Both the position numbers and the translations under genes were made by a program. From Bacillus sp. EB106-08-02-XG196 (GTDB lineage: Bacteria > Bacillota > Bacilli > Bacillales > Cytobacillaceae): a stretch of 64,000 nucleotides of DNA. The stretch covers positions 186,001 through 250,000 of the forward strand of contig NZ_JABWSY010000007.1 in the NCBI RefSeq assembly GCF_013396335.1, in the 5' to 3' direction. Under the pieces are notes generated by a model. It saw nothing but the letters and a program-made list of their open reading frames with translations. It did not search any database and was not told the origin of the DNA. This document shows, piece by piece, positions 25,219-34,366 of the stretch. How positions within the stretch are numbered: position 1 is the stretch's first letter; the number at the start of each line of letters is the position of its first letter.

Positions 25219-26013
25219 ATGAATAATCATGAAATCGATTATAAGATTTATGGCGATGATATGCAGTTTGTTGAGGTTGAGCTTGATCCACAGGAAACGG
25301 TAATCGCCGAAGCAGGAAGCTTTATGATGATGGAAGATGACATACATATGGAGACGATTTTTGGAGATGGGTCCGCCAGCACTGGTGGCAGCGGACTAAT
25401 GGGTAAACTATTTAGCGCAGGTAAACGGGTCATTACTGGGGAGAGCTTGTTCATGACCGCCTTTACTAACCAGGGTCATGGCAAAAAACACGTTTCCTTT
25501 GCCTCACCATACCCAGGTAAAATTATCCCTATGGATTTAAGTGAGTTGGGTGGAAAAATTATCTGTCAAAAGGATGCCTTTCTCGCAGCTGCTAAAGGAG
25601 TTTCGGTTGGAATAGAATTCCAGCGGAAAATTGGTGCTGGGTTCTTTGGCGGTGAAGGCTTTATTATGCAAAAGCTTGAAGGTGATGGACTTGCTTTTGT
25701 TCACGCTGGAGGAACGATTACCAAAAAGGAACTCCTCCCTGGTCAGACTTTACGAGTAGACACCGGATGCTTGGTCGCTATGACGAGTGGCGTCGATTAT
25801 AATATTGAAATGGTTAAAGGAGTTAAAACAGCCCTTTTCGGCGGCGAAGGCTTATTTTTTGCGACTCTACGCGGGCCTGGTTCGGTTTGGATTCAGTCAC
25901 TGCCATTTAGCCGACTCGCCAGCCGCGTCTTCGCAGCTGCACCACATCGTGGTGGTGATAAGGGAGAAGGCAGCATCGCAAAAGGTATCTTTGATATGTT
26001 TGGCGGGGATTAA
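25219..26013 (+). CDS. AIM24 / TIGR00266 family protein
   Basis: A 264-residue protein of the AIM24 family ([73 protein letters not shown]). The fold resembles the TRAP beta barrel. Its role in bacteria is unknown; the mitochondrial relative affects inner membrane structure. I prefer the second of two adjacent ATG codons (25219), which is seven bases from AGGAGG. It is a single-gene unit closed by a terminator. Confidence 0.85.
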   Translation: MNNHEIDYKIYGDDMQFVEVELDPQETVIAEAGSFMMMEDDIHMETIFGDGSASTGGSGLMGKLFSAGKRVITGESLFMTAFTNQGHGKKHVSFASPYPGKIIPMDLSELGGKIICQKDAFLAAAKGVSVGIEFQRKIGAGFFGGEGFIMQKLEGDGLAFVHAGGTITKKELLPGQTLRVDTGCLVAMTSGVDYNIEMVKGVKTALFGGEGLFFATLRGPGSVWIQSLPFSRLASRVFAAAPHRGGDKGEGSIAKGIFDMFGGD

Positions 26014-26038
26014 CAGTAAAATCTAAATTAAAAATCTT

Positions 26039-26062
26039 AAAACCGGGCTTAGCCCGGTTTTT
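26039..26062. terminator. Convergent terminator
   Basis: AAAACCGGGCT and AGCCCGGTTTT form a near-perfect palindrome with T at both ends, between the AIM24 gene and the converging DinB gene. Confidence 0.85.
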
Positions 26063-26065
26063 CAA

Positions 26066-26554
26066 TTAGCTTAACCCCTGTTCAGGATCCCATGAACCTT
26101 GCATTTTACGGATTGTAACCATTTGTCCAATATGATAAGCATTATGAAGGGTAATACTCGATAATGATTCTAACCATGTTTCTTTCGATTCTTCACTAAT
26201 ATATTGATCAAACTTCTCATCTTCACTATTTTCAATGCTTTCATACCAGTTAATCATCACCACATTATATCGTTCTAGGACCTCCTGCCATTCCAAATCT
26301 TTTAAAAAGGTAAAAGTAGTATCATTATTTCCTTCCATCCTCGGAATCGCAATACCATTAAACCGGTTTAAAAAACGTTGATTCCAAAAAACCAAATGAC
26401 TAATAATTTCCCAAATAGAATTCTCAGAATCTGTCTTTTTCCAGTTTGCTTGCTCCGGAGTTAATCCAGCAACTGCTTTTTCAAAAGAAACAAACCAATG
26501 ACTCTTTTTTTGACAACAAAGAAATTGTTCAAGTAAAACATCTTTTCGGTTCAT
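26066..26554 (-). CDS. DinB-family metal-binding protein
   Basis: About 162 residues from the ATG at 26554, preceded by GGGGAG. The DinB four-helix fold is recognised by the metal-ligand histidines in IWEIISHLVFWNQRF and TLHNAYHIGQMVTIR. Members include thiol S-transferases of the bacillithiol type and proteins of unknown role; this one is not assigned further. It lies 62 bases downstream of the DUF4173 gene on the same strand and may share its transcript. Confidence 0.75.
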   Translation of the reverse strand: MNRKDVLLEQFLCCQKKSHWFVSFEKAVAGLTPEQANWKKTDSENSIWEIISHLVFWNQRFLNRFNGIAIPRMEGNNDTTFTFLKDLEWQEVLERYNVVMINWYESIENSEDEKFDQYISEESKETWLESLSSITLHNAYHIGQMVTIRKMQGSWDPEQGLS

Positions 26555-26616
26555 CAGCCAATTCTCCCCTAGATAAATGTTATCCTTATATTTTCGACCC
26601 AATCCTTTGATTACCT

Positions 26617-28077
26617 TTATTCTAAATCAATTTTTCTTAAATCTTCATTTGCTTGAACTCTTTTAAGGTTATAGGATTGCCATGGAATATTGTTCAGATA
26701 TGCTTCATTTTTTCTTTCAAGTAAGATATTTTTTAAGCCCGGAAGCTGAGGGTTTTCTTCATATAACTCAATTAACCCTAGAATACCTGTGTAAGATAAG
26801 CTATTTAGATAATGCAAATCAACTTTCCCACTTTGTTCATATCGTTCAATATTCTTTGTTACGATTATTTGCTCAACATTTATTATGTTCATCACGGTGT
26901 AATAGAGTAAGGCGCTTATAAAATAAAAGTGGAATAAGGAAAGTTTTTCAATCCAGATCTTTATTAAGGTATACATGAAAATGACAACAAGGAAAATCAT
27001 AAACGAGTGCGCCATCACTCTTATGAAGGTAAACCCATATGCATCCTCGTACATGCTTAAGCGCATGAAAGCTGAACTTAATAACACTGCACTTGAAAGG
27101 ACAAGAGTGGTTAGCAGCAATTGGATAAATCTTTTTATGAAACCAATCGTACTTTTAACAAAAGTTAATACAAGAACGGTAATCGATAGATTGATCAGTG
27201 TAACAAATAATAGTTCAAAAAAGCCTTTTCTTGCATATTCAGCATAGGTGAAATCACCTAGCAGCGACCCGCTAAAGAAGTATTTAAATTGGACAATGGT
27301 AAAGAGGACATATACCGCATTTATTAACACTAAGACAGTAATGGTAATGATCGCATCCATTTTAAAGGTTAGTTGATTGCCATTTTGATTCATTACATTT
27401 ATTTGTTTCTTCATCAGAACCTGCATGAGACCAAAGATAGCAAAAGCATAAAACAAAACTACGACGATACGAAAAACTACTTCAGCATCAATTAACTGAA
27501 ACCACTGTGGAATTCCCCCTACCATCTTTTCAAATTTAGTATCTGCTGACATAAGCAGCAATAAGACAACCATCAAAACGGGAATGGAAATCAATATTCC
27601 AATGGAAACCTTTTTGCACACTTGAAACTTACTTTCGTCAACCCCCTGTTTAAAAACCTTTCCCAAAAGTGATGCAAATACGAAATTATACTTAATTGCA
27701 CCGCCTAATTTCGAAAATAAGTAGGTAACAAAGGCAGGTTTATTCCAACGAATGCTTTTTTGACTTGTTACTATTACAAGATGAAAAAAAACAAGCACAG
27801 GAATCACGATAATATTCAAAGCATAAAAATACATATTATCATTAATAAAATAACTAGCAGCTAACAGCCAGATGCAAATCAATACAAGATAACCGAATCG
27901 CTGGTGAGAGAAGGAAACATGGCGGTATCGGAAAAAAAACAAGCAATAAAAAGCAACAATAAACACTAAGTAAGATATACCTATTTCTGCTCGAAAAAAA
28001 GCTTCCTCCGCCACAATTCCTAACACCAAACATAACAATAAAAATATCCAATCAGATTTGCCTATTTTCAATTCCAT
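26617..28077 (-). CDS. DUF4173-type multi-pass membrane protein
   Basis: About 486 residues from the ATG at 28077 (AGAGGGA precedes it). It has around twelve hydrophobic helices and a soluble C-terminal tail of about 100 residues rich in Leu, Asn and Glu. The central phrase FTYAEYARKGFFELLFVTLINL is typical of DUF4173 (DUF4153-related) proteins. Function is unknown. It follows the PadR-HAAS pair on the same strand, an association that suggests a membrane signalling or stress unit. Confidence 0.72.
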   Translation of the reverse strand: MELKIGKSDWIFLLLCLVLGIVAEEAFFRAEIGISYLVFIVAFYCLFFFRYRHVSFSHQRFGYLVLICIWLLAASYFINDNMYFYALNIIVIPVLVFFHLVIVTSQKSIRWNKPAFVTYLFSKLGGAIKYNFVFASLLGKVFKQGVDESKFQVCKKVSIGILISIPVLMVVLLLLMSADTKFEKMVGGIPQWFQLIDAEVVFRIVVVLFYAFAIFGLMQVLMKKQINVMNQNGNQLTFKMDAIITITVLVLINAVYVLFTIVQFKYFFSGSLLGDFTYAEYARKGFFELLFVTLINLSITVLVLTFVKSTIGFIKRFIQLLLTTLVLSSAVLLSSAFMRLSMYEDAYGFTFIRVMAHSFMIFLVVIFMYTLIKIWIEKLSLFHFYFISALLYYTVMNIINVEQIIVTKNIERYEQSGKVDLHYLNSLSYTGILGLIELYEENPQLPGLKNILLERKNEAYLNNIPWQSYNLKRVQANEDLRKIDLE

Positions 28078-28147
28078 ATATATCCCTCTTCCATGTAGAA
28101 ATTCTATATACATAGTTTTTCTATGTAACTAGGTAAAAAAAAGCTGC

Positions 28148-28786
28148 TTATATCGAAGCCTTCCTCCCCCACCGATATCCAAGCCAACTAATTGGATAGA
28201 GGATGAGAGTCAAAATGATACAAGCAATAATAAATGATTTTGTTAATAACGGTTCAAACCATGAATGCGGAATAATTTCAAATACCGTTAAGACCATTAA
28301 CAACAGATTTGGAATGAGTGAAAGTAAAAAAGTCTTTTTCAAAAGGGTCCTTCCTCCATGTCCAAAGCCTTTCCCGATTTCATAGCCGAGCAACGCCCAA
28401 AAAAACATATAAATAATAGCAATTATGGTAGGAATAGCGGTTAAATGACTCCATATAATCGAAAGCCAATCCCATTGATATACATTATGGAATAGCGTTA
28501 ATAAGCTTCCTCCACCAAAAAAAAGAACATTCATTAGAATAAATAGCCATTTCATATTACTAGGTGTTACAGAAAGTTCCTCTTTCCACAAGGCTGCGAT
28601 TTCCTCAGGACCCCCCAATCTGGAAATAATTCGTTCCATCACCTCAAACTCATTCTTACAATCATAGGCTTCAATCAGAATTTCATCGATATGAGTTTCA
28701 TATTCCATTAGGATACTTTGCTTATCTTGATGGTTTACAAGGCCCTTTTCCAGCTCTGCTAAAAACTTATTCTTCGGCCGTTCCAT
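28148..28786 (-). CDS. HAAS-domain membrane protein (DUF1700-like)
   Basis: A 212-residue protein. Residues 1-70 are a helical HAAS-type signalling domain ([44 protein letters not shown]), followed by four to five membrane helices. Such proteins are nearly always encoded next to a PadR regulator, as here: the start overlaps the padR gene by 20 bases. It is thought to sense a membrane signal and act with PadR, but this is known only by association. Confidence 0.75.
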   Translation of the reverse strand: MERPKNKFLAELEKGLVNHQDKQSILMEYETHIDEILIEAYDCKNEFEVMERIISRLGGPEEIAALWKEELSVTPSNMKWLFILMNVLFFGGGSLLTLFHNVYQWDWLSIIWSHLTAIPTIIAIIYMFFWALLGYEIGKGFGHGGRTLLKKTFLLSLIPNLLLMVLTVFEIIPHSWFEPLLTKSFIIACIILTLILYPISWLGYRWGRKASI

Positions 28787-29114
28787 GCTTTGATCTCCCT
28801 ATTACCTTGTTCATCACCTTTACAAAATCCTGCCATTCACGGGTTTTTTCATTTAAAACTTCTATTCCTGCATCCGTAATTTGGTAATATTTACGTGCTG
28901 GGCCCTTCTCCTGCTCCTGCCAATAGCACTCTATATACTCTTGTTTTTCAAGCTTGTGCAAGGCTGGATATAATGTCCCCTCTTTAACACTTAAGCCATT
29001 ATCACTTCGCTGCTCTAATTCTTTGACCAATTCATATCCATACATATCTCTTTCATTTAACAATTGAAGCAAAATTAATGAAGTACTTCCCTTTACCAAC
29101 TCACGATTAAACAT
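28767..29114 (-). CDS. PadR-family transcriptional regulator
   Basis: A 115-residue winged-helix regulator ([71 protein letters not shown]). The sequence is standard for short PadR proteins, which act as repressor dimers. It overlaps the HAAS-domain gene and begins the operon. A short inverted repeat of the TAGAATT/AATTCTA kind lies upstream at about 29128-29153 and could be its operator, by position only. Confidence 0.85.
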   Translation of the reverse strand: MFNRELVKGSTSLILLQLLNERDMYGYELVKELEQRSDNGLSVKEGTLYPALHKLEKQEYIECYWQEQEKGPARKYYQITDAGIEVLNEKTREWQDFVKVMNKVIGRSKHGTAEE

Positions 29115-29217
29115 GTCTTCACCTACCTAGAATTATTAGGTACATAGAAATTCTACACCATGAAGAATTATTTGTAAAATAAAAAAGTGACGATTTTTAC
29201 CATCGCCACAAAAATGT

Positions 29218-29385
29218 TTATTTCTTTTTATGTTTCTGGAGCTGGATAAATTGGTCACGTTCCCCGCCATCAGATAACTCCTCAGAAAACTCATGATTCT
29301 TTTTTAGATCAAATAGTTCATTAGGTTTAATCATCCTTGGAGGAATATTATTATTAGGCGCTGCTTGTTCGTTCCAATCACTCAT
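29218..29385 (-). CDS. Small acidic/basic protein of unknown function
   Basis: About 55 residues from the ATG at 29385, which has AGAGGTGA ahead of it. The chain is very polar (MSDWNEQAAPNN, then PPRMIKPNELFDLKKNHEF) and ends in KHKKK. There is no membrane segment or cysteine. I do not recognise it. The size and ribosome site suggest a genuine small gene, possibly for a sporulation or stress protein, but nothing shows this. Confidence 0.5.
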   Translation of the reverse strand: MSDWNEQAAPNNNIPPRMIKPNELFDLKKNHEFSEELSDGGERDQFIQLQKHKKK

Positions 29386-29500
29386 AGTATCACCTCTACT
29401 GTTAGTTTGGGAATCATGATAAAAAACATACACAGATCGTTATCTGCATAAATATTCCATTTTTTCATCATACTAAGTAAAAAACAATGAGGTGTAGAAC

Positions 29501-29707
29501 ATGGGTTTAATTAACTCCTTTAACCAATGGAGAGAAACTAGATATCAAAATCATGTATCTCATATGAGGACTCAAGACAAATGTCCTGATTGCTACGGGA
29601 GAGGCTTTACAGTTTATCCCTATAATGAATTTGCTTATTATAACTCAGTGGAATGCCCTGGTTGTCAAGGCAGCGGAGTATACTCCGATTGGGATCAACT
29701 GAGGTAA
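29501..29707 (+). CDS. DnaJ-like zinc-finger small protein
   Basis: A 68-residue protein with two CxxCxGxG-type repeats: CPDCYGRGF (28-36) and CPGCQGSGV (52-60), the zinc-binding unit of DnaJ. It has no J domain, so it is not a chaperone of the usual kind. It may bind zinc or act as a thiol-related accessory protein. AATGAGGTG precedes the start and a strong terminator follows, so it is a single-gene unit. Confidence 0.7.
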   Translation: MGLINSFNQWRETRYQNHVSHMRTQDKCPDCYGRGFTVYPYNEFAYYNSVECPGCQGSGVYSDWDQLR

Positions 29708-29708
29708 T

Positions 29709-29756
29709 GAAAAAAATCTCTTCAGCCGAGTCAAATCGATGAAGAGATTTTTTTTA
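29709..29756 (+). terminator. Terminator after zinc-finger gene
   Basis: AAAAAATCTCTTCA and TGAAGAGATTTTTT pair around a loop of about fifteen bases and are followed by T. Confidence 0.85.
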
Positions 29757-29774
29757 TTGTTTGGTCTAAACCTA

Positions 29775-29803
29775 TGGAAAGGAAATCATAATTTTGCTAT
29801 AAT
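29775..29803 (+). promoter_or_regulatory. Likely asnA promoter
   Basis: TGGAAA (29775-29780), 17 bases and TATAAT (29798-29803). It lies about 80 bases ahead of asnA. No T-box leader is visible. Confidence 0.45.
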
Positions 29804-29885
29804 TTCAGAATATTCTTTTGGAATACATCTGATTGCATATAAAAATACTTTTTTAATATAATTTTAAATGGAGGTTTTTGATTTA

Positions 29886-30899
29886 ATGGAAAATTCACTT
29901 TCTACTCAACAGCTTTATGCTTCAAAATTAGATCTTTTACAAACAGAAGTGGCAATTAAAAAAACAAAGGATTTCTTTGAAAGCTCCTTAGCTGAGAGTT
30001 TAAATTTAACCCGAGTATCCGCTCCTATCCTCTTAAGATCGGGAAAGGGTTTAAATGATGACTTAAACGGTGTCGAAAGAATGGTTTCCTTTGAGGCATT
30101 GGATATTAAAAATGCAAATATCGAAATCGTTCAATCGTTAGCAAAATGGAAAAGGATGGCTTTGGCAAGGTATGACTTTTCCCTTGGTGCAGGATTATAC
30201 ACCGATATGAATGCGATTAGAAGAGATGAAGTTTTAGATCACTTGCATTCCATCTATGTAGACCAGTGGGATTGGGAGAAAATTATTACAAAAGAAGAGC
30301 GTAATTTAGGGACTTTAAAATCTGAAGTTCAAAAAATATTTCAAGTATTTAAAAAAACTGAAAATCATTTACACGAGCATTATCCAGTACTTGAACCTAT
30401 ACTGCCTGAGGAGATTCATTTTATTACCACGCAGGAACTTGAAACAATGTATCCAGAACTTTCATCGAAAGAACGAGAAGACAGGATTGCAAAAGAATAT
30501 GGTGCGGTGTTCATTATGCAAATTGGAGGTCAGTTATTATCAGGGGAAAAACATGATGGACGATCACCAGATTATGACGATTGGACATTAAATGGTGATA
30601 TTATTTTCTGGTATCCCCTTCTAGAACAATCCATTGAAGTTTCTTCTATGGGCATTCGTGTAGATGAAGAGGCACTAAAAAAGCAGTTAAAGATTTCAAA
30701 TTCTGAGGATAGAATGTCCTTAGAATATCATCAAGCCATTCTTAACCAGGAACTGCCTTATACGATTGGTGGAGGAATTGGACAATCAAGGATATGTATG
30801 CTTTTTCTACAAAAAGTTCACATAGGTGAGGTTCAGGTTTCCGTCTGGAATGATGAGATTCTTGAAAACTGTAGAAAAGCAAACATCACACTATTGTAA
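29886..30899 (+). CDS. asnA: Aspartate-ammonia ligase (asparagine synthetase A)
   Basis: AsnA makes asparagine from aspartate, ammonia and ATP, through an adenylate. The class II aminoacyl-tRNA synthetase-like fold is recognised by SLTRVSAPIL-type motif 1 region, ALARYDF, GLYTDMNAIRRDE, DYDDWTLNGDI and the final GGGIGQSRICM. I prefer the ATG at 29886 (337 residues, close to the family length), with GGAGG upstream; an ATG at 29868 would place the ribosome site inside the gene. It lies some 2 kb from aspA, which breaks aspartate down; they are not in one operon. Confidence 0.93.
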   Translation: MENSLSTQQLYASKLDLLQTEVAIKKTKDFFESSLAESLNLTRVSAPILLRSGKGLNDDLNGVERMVSFEALDIKNANIEIVQSLAKWKRMALARYDFSLGAGLYTDMNAIRRDEVLDHLHSIYVDQWDWEKIITKEERNLGTLKSEVQKIFQVFKKTENHLHEHYPVLEPILPEEIHFITTQELETMYPELSSKEREDRIAKEYGAVFIMQIGGQLLSGEKHDGRSPDYDDWTLNGDIIFWYPLLEQSIEVSSMGIRVDEEALKKQLKISNSEDRMSLEYHQAILNQELPYTIGGGIGQSRICMLFLQKVHIGEVQVSVWNDEILENCRKANITLL

Positions 30900-30981
30900 T
30901 TTTAAGTACTTAGAATAATTATCAGACTTCCTGGAGATTTATAAAGATATGTATGCTTGTAAATTCTCTGGGGGTGCTTTA

Positions 30982-31332
30982 ATGTCTGTATTTGTTTATC
31001 AGACGTTTATTATTAAACAGGATAAATTTAAAGAAGCGATAGACAATTTACGTGAGATTAAAAAATTTAGAAATGACAATTATAACCACCATGTTGAAAT
31101 CCTTACACCTATATCTGGTGAAGATCATACCTTTGCACTGCTTTCTACATACGATGGATTGGGAGAAATGGAATTAGAAAACAAAAGAATGTTTGATGAT
31201 GAGGAATATATAGAACTCATTGGTCCTTTTTTTCTAGAAAACATTAAAGAAGGAAGTATGTATACGCAAATCTATAGAGGTTTAAGTGATAAAAAGAATG
31301 ACAAAAAGAATGATAAGAAGAGTGAAAAATAG
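30982..31332 (+). CDS. Dimeric alpha/beta-barrel-like protein of unknown function
   Basis: About 116 residues from the ATG at 30982, preceded by GGGGGTG. The pattern VFVYQTFIIKQDKFKEAIDNLREIKKF and MYTQIYRGL fits a NIPSNAP or ABM-like small barrel. The last fifteen residues repeat DKKN and are highly charged. No active site is visible. It sits 82 bases after asnA on the same strand and may be read through from it; a terminator follows. Confidence 0.5.
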   Translation: MSVFVYQTFIIKQDKFKEAIDNLREIKKFRNDNYNHHVEILTPISGEDHTFALLSTYDGLGEMELENKRMFDDEEYIELIGPFFLENIKEGSMYTQIYRGLSDKKNDKKNDKKSEK

Positions 31333-31338
31333 CGTAAT

Positions 31339-31376
31339 GAACCGTACAGATGGAAATCATGTGCGGTTCTTTTTAT
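31339..31376 (+). terminator. Terminator
   Basis: GAACCG-ACA and TGTG-CGGTTC arms (GAACCGTACA and TGTGCGGTTC) with a T-rich tail. Confidence 0.75.
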
Positions 31377-31557
31377 GTGTTTTTCACCAATCATTCGTGA
31401 CCATCTGCCTATATTCTTTCATATGATATAATTAAAGCAGAAATATGTTCCTCTTATTTACCTCCTCTCTAACACTCATTATGCAACCACAGTTACTAAT
31501 AATCCTAACTTAGAATTCTGCTCCCTATTCATTTTAATCAATAAGGGGGAAATTTTG

Positions 31558-32775
31558 ATGACAGGAATAATCATGATTCTTACCGTTTTGATATTTTCAT
31601 TTTTCCTAGTATTGTGCGTTGTTTCGCACGTTCAAAAAAAGAGTGGGAAGTGGATTTACTTTACACTTACAGCCTTGAGCTTGATTGCCTTTGTCTTTAT
31701 GTTGTTTTTCTTTAATTGGGACCTATCAAAGCCTGGACAAAACAATCCTAAACCACCCGTTACTGAAATCCCTGATAAAGGAAACGAGACCCCAGGTATA
31801 GAAAATCCTTCCGAAGAAAAACCACCGGCAGAAAATCCAACAGATGAAGAGCCAAAGGATGAAGAACCAGCCGGTGAAGAAGATCCAAAAGATGAAAATC
31901 CGAAAGATGAGGAGCCAGCCGATCCACCTCCTCCTGCAGAGCCTGCAAAAATAATAGTCCCAGAAAATGGAACTGTTGATTATAAAGTTGTGGCAGGAGA
32001 CACCTTATGGTCAATCGCACAGAGGGCTGATTTGACAGTTTCTAAAATAAAGCAATGGAATAATCTAACCACAGATACGATCTTCGTTGGTCAAATCTTA
32101 AAGCTATATGGAAAAAATGTTGAGCCGCCTCCGCCGCAAGAGCCTCCAAAAGAAGAAACTCCACCGACGACAGAGCCTTCTGTCATTATTTCAAACGGCA
32201 GCCTTCAGCAAAAGGAAATCGCATTAACCTTTGATGCCGGCAGTGACGCAATTGGAATTGCCATTTTGGATGTGCTGAAAAAGCATAACGTTAAAGCGAC
32301 TTTTTTCCTAACAGGCAGCTGGGCTGATAAGTTTCCAAGCTACGCAAAGCGAATGGCAGCCGAAGGGCATGATATTGGAAACCATACCTACTCCCATCCA
32401 GATGCAGCAAACACGAATTCGAATATTTTTGTCCAAGATATTATAAAAGCAGAAGAAGCTATAAAAAGAGCAACAGGTGTTACCCCACGTCCTTTTTTCC
32501 GCTTTCCTTTTGGTTCCTATAATGCAGCCGCCCTAAAAGCTGTTGGCGGAGCGGGATATCCATACAGCATCCAATGGACCATTGATACCATTGATTGGCA
32601 GCAGCCTTCTGTTGAGGTAATCATTTCAAGAATACAAGCAGGAGCAAGCAACGGAGACATCATCCTCATGCATATTGGAGGAATCAATACACCTGAAGCA
32701 GTTGATAAGGTCATCCCTATTTTAAAATCAATGGGCTATGACTTAGTAACTCTAACAGAATTACTCGATTTATAG
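31558..32775 (+). CDS. Membrane-anchored LysM polysaccharide deacetylase
   Basis: About 405 residues. Two N-terminal hydrophobic helices (1-25, 35-55) anchor the protein. A Pro/Glu/Lys-rich linker (about 60-140) spans the wall. A LysM domain follows (DYKVVAGDTLWSIAQRA to VGQILKLY), then a second Pro-rich stretch, then a NodB deacetylase domain with TFDAGSD, HTYSHPD and RFPFGSYN motifs and a final LMHIGG. The Asp and His pairs of the metal site are intact. It should remove acetyl groups from peptidoglycan or a related cell wall glycan at the cell surface. The ATG at 31558 has AAGGGGGA seven bases ahead; a TTG at 31555 is less likely. Confidence 0.9.
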   Translation: MTGIIMILTVLIFSFFLVLCVVSHVQKKSGKWIYFTLTALSLIAFVFMLFFFNWDLSKPGQNNPKPPVTEIPDKGNETPGIENPSEEKPPAENPTDEEPKDEEPAGEEDPKDENPKDEEPADPPPPAEPAKIIVPENGTVDYKVVAGDTLWSIAQRADLTVSKIKQWNNLTTDTIFVGQILKLYGKNVEPPPPQEPPKEETPPTTEPSVIISNGSLQQKEIALTFDAGSDAIGIAILDVLKKHNVKATFFLTGSWADKFPSYAKRMAAEGHDIGNHTYSHPDAANTNSNIFVQDIIKAEEAIKRATGVTPRPFFRFPFGSYNAAALKAVGGAGYPYSIQWTIDTIDWQQPSVEVIISRIQAGASNGDIILMHIGGINTPEAVDKVIPILKSMGYDLVTLTELLDL

Positions 32776-32781
32776 ATATTA

Positions 32782-32812
32782 AAGAGGGTGCTCATTAATG
32801 AGCACCCTTCTA
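32782..32812. terminator. Convergent terminator
   Basis: GGGTGCTCATT and AATGAGCACCC form a perfect palindrome between the deacetylase gene and converging aspA. Confidence 0.85.
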
Positions 32813-32820
32813 AGATATAA

Positions 32821-34245
32821 TTAATCTCTATCCAACAGTTCTTCCCCTGCAATACCTGGCTCAGTCATTTCATAGACATTCAAAATAATATCCAATTCCT
32901 CTTCTGTTAAAACATCATACTGTAAACATAGTTCACGAACAGATTTCCCTGAAATGGTCGCTTCCCTGGCAATTCGTGCTGCTACTTCGTATCCGAGATG
33001 TGGATTTACAGCCGTAATAATACCCACACTTTTGTCTACATAATCTTTTAAACGCTCTTCATTTGCTTCAATGCCTGTTAAGCAATGATCCGTAAAGGCA
33101 CGGAACCCATTATTCATAATACTGATGGACTGAAGAAGGTTAAAGACTAAAACTGGCTCCATTACATTCAGCTCGAGTTGACCAGCTTCAGATGCAAGAC
33201 AAATGGTGTGGTCATTCCCAATCACTTGGAAGGCAATTTGATTGATTAGCTCAGGCATAACCGGATTCACTTTTCCTGGCATAATCGAAGAACCTGGCTG
33301 ACGAGCAGGGAGACGAATTTCACCTAACCCTGCTCGAGGCCCTGAAGCCATTAAGCGAAGGTCATTTGCGATTTTTGACATATTCATCATGCAAACTTTT
33401 AGAGCAGCCGAAACTTCTGTATAGGCGTCTGTATTCTGTGTCGCATCTACAAGGTGCTCAGCATTTACAAGTGGAAAGCCACTGATTTCAGCGAGCTGTT
33501 TCACTACATCTTTAATATATTTAGGATCTGCGTTCAAACCTGTTCCTACTGCCGTAGCTCCCATATTCACTTCTAACAAATGCTCACGTGTATGTTTGAT
33601 TCGATTAATATCACGAGTAAGAACCCTTGCATATGCTTCAAACTCTTGTCCAAGTCGAATCGGAACGGCATCCTGAAGATGTGTACGTCCCATCTTAATA
33701 ACCTTCTCAAACTGGACAGCTTTTTGTTTAAATACTTTTTGCATATCTTCCATTGTCACTAGTAATTTTTCTAATAATGTAAGAGTTGAAATATGTATAG
33801 CTGTTGGAAATACATCATTCGTAGATTGTGACATATTAACATGTGTGTTAGGACTTAAATGAAAATAATCACCTTTAGCTTGACCAAGTAATTCGAGTCC
33901 ACGGTTAGCGATGACTTCATTTACATTCATATTCATCGAGGTACCTGCACCACCCTGAATCGGATCGACGATAAATTGATCATCCCACTTACCCGCAATA
34001 ATCTCATCAGCTGCTTGTATGATGACCTCAGCATGATCTTTGTATAATCTAGTTGTATTCATATTTGCAATTGCTGCTGCCTTTTTTACCATTGCAAGCG
34101 CTTTAATTAAAGACTCATGAATGCGGTATCCTGTAATCGGAAAATTCTCCACAGCCCTAATCGTTTGAATCCCATAATACGCCTCAACCGGTATTTCTTT
34201 ATCCCCAAGGAAATCCTTCTCGATTCTTTTCTTGTCTGTTGACAT
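32821..34245 (-). CDS. aspA: Aspartate ammonia-lyase
   Basis: AspA converts aspartate to fumarate and ammonia. The 474 residues carry the fumarase/aspartase superfamily signature GSSIMPGKVNP with the catalytic serine, plus GGAGTSMNMNVNEVIANR and SQSTNDVFPTA. Length matches other aspartases. It is a single-gene unit, and its product would feed fumarate to the TCA cycle. The neighbouring region includes other nitrogen genes, but none is in the same operon. Confidence 0.94.
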   Translation of the reverse strand: MSTDKKRIEKDFLGDKEIPVEAYYGIQTIRAVENFPITGYRIHESLIKALAMVKKAAAIANMNTTRLYKDHAEVIIQAADEIIAGKWDDQFIVDPIQGGAGTSMNMNVNEVIANRGLELLGQAKGDYFHLSPNTHVNMSQSTNDVFPTAIHISTLTLLEKLLVTMEDMQKVFKQKAVQFEKVIKMGRTHLQDAVPIRLGQEFEAYARVLTRDINRIKHTREHLLEVNMGATAVGTGLNADPKYIKDVVKQLAEISGFPLVNAEHLVDATQNTDAYTEVSAALKVCMMNMSKIANDLRLMASGPRAGLGEIRLPARQPGSSIMPGKVNPVMPELINQIAFQVIGNDHTICLASEAGQLELNVMEPVLVFNLLQSISIMNNGFRAFTDHCLTGIEANEERLKDYVDKSVGIITAVNPHLGYEVAARIAREATISGKSVRELCLQYDVLTEEELDIILNVYEMTEPGIAGEELLDRD

Positions 34246-34314
34246 CCCGTTTCATCCTCTTCTAGTAATCTATCTGGTACATATCAAATGTAACATAAAA
34301 ACAGTTGAAAGAGG

Positions 34315-34349
34315 TAAAAAAACATCCCAGAGAATTTAGCCCTGAGATT
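34315..34349 (-). terminator. Terminator after yitT-like gene
   Basis: On the minus strand ATCTCAGGG pairs with CTCTGGGAT (two wobbles) and is followed by TTTTTTT. It lies 18 bases past the stop of the YitT-family gene. Confidence 0.65.
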
Positions 34350-34366
34350 TTTCGTAAATGTGTAAA

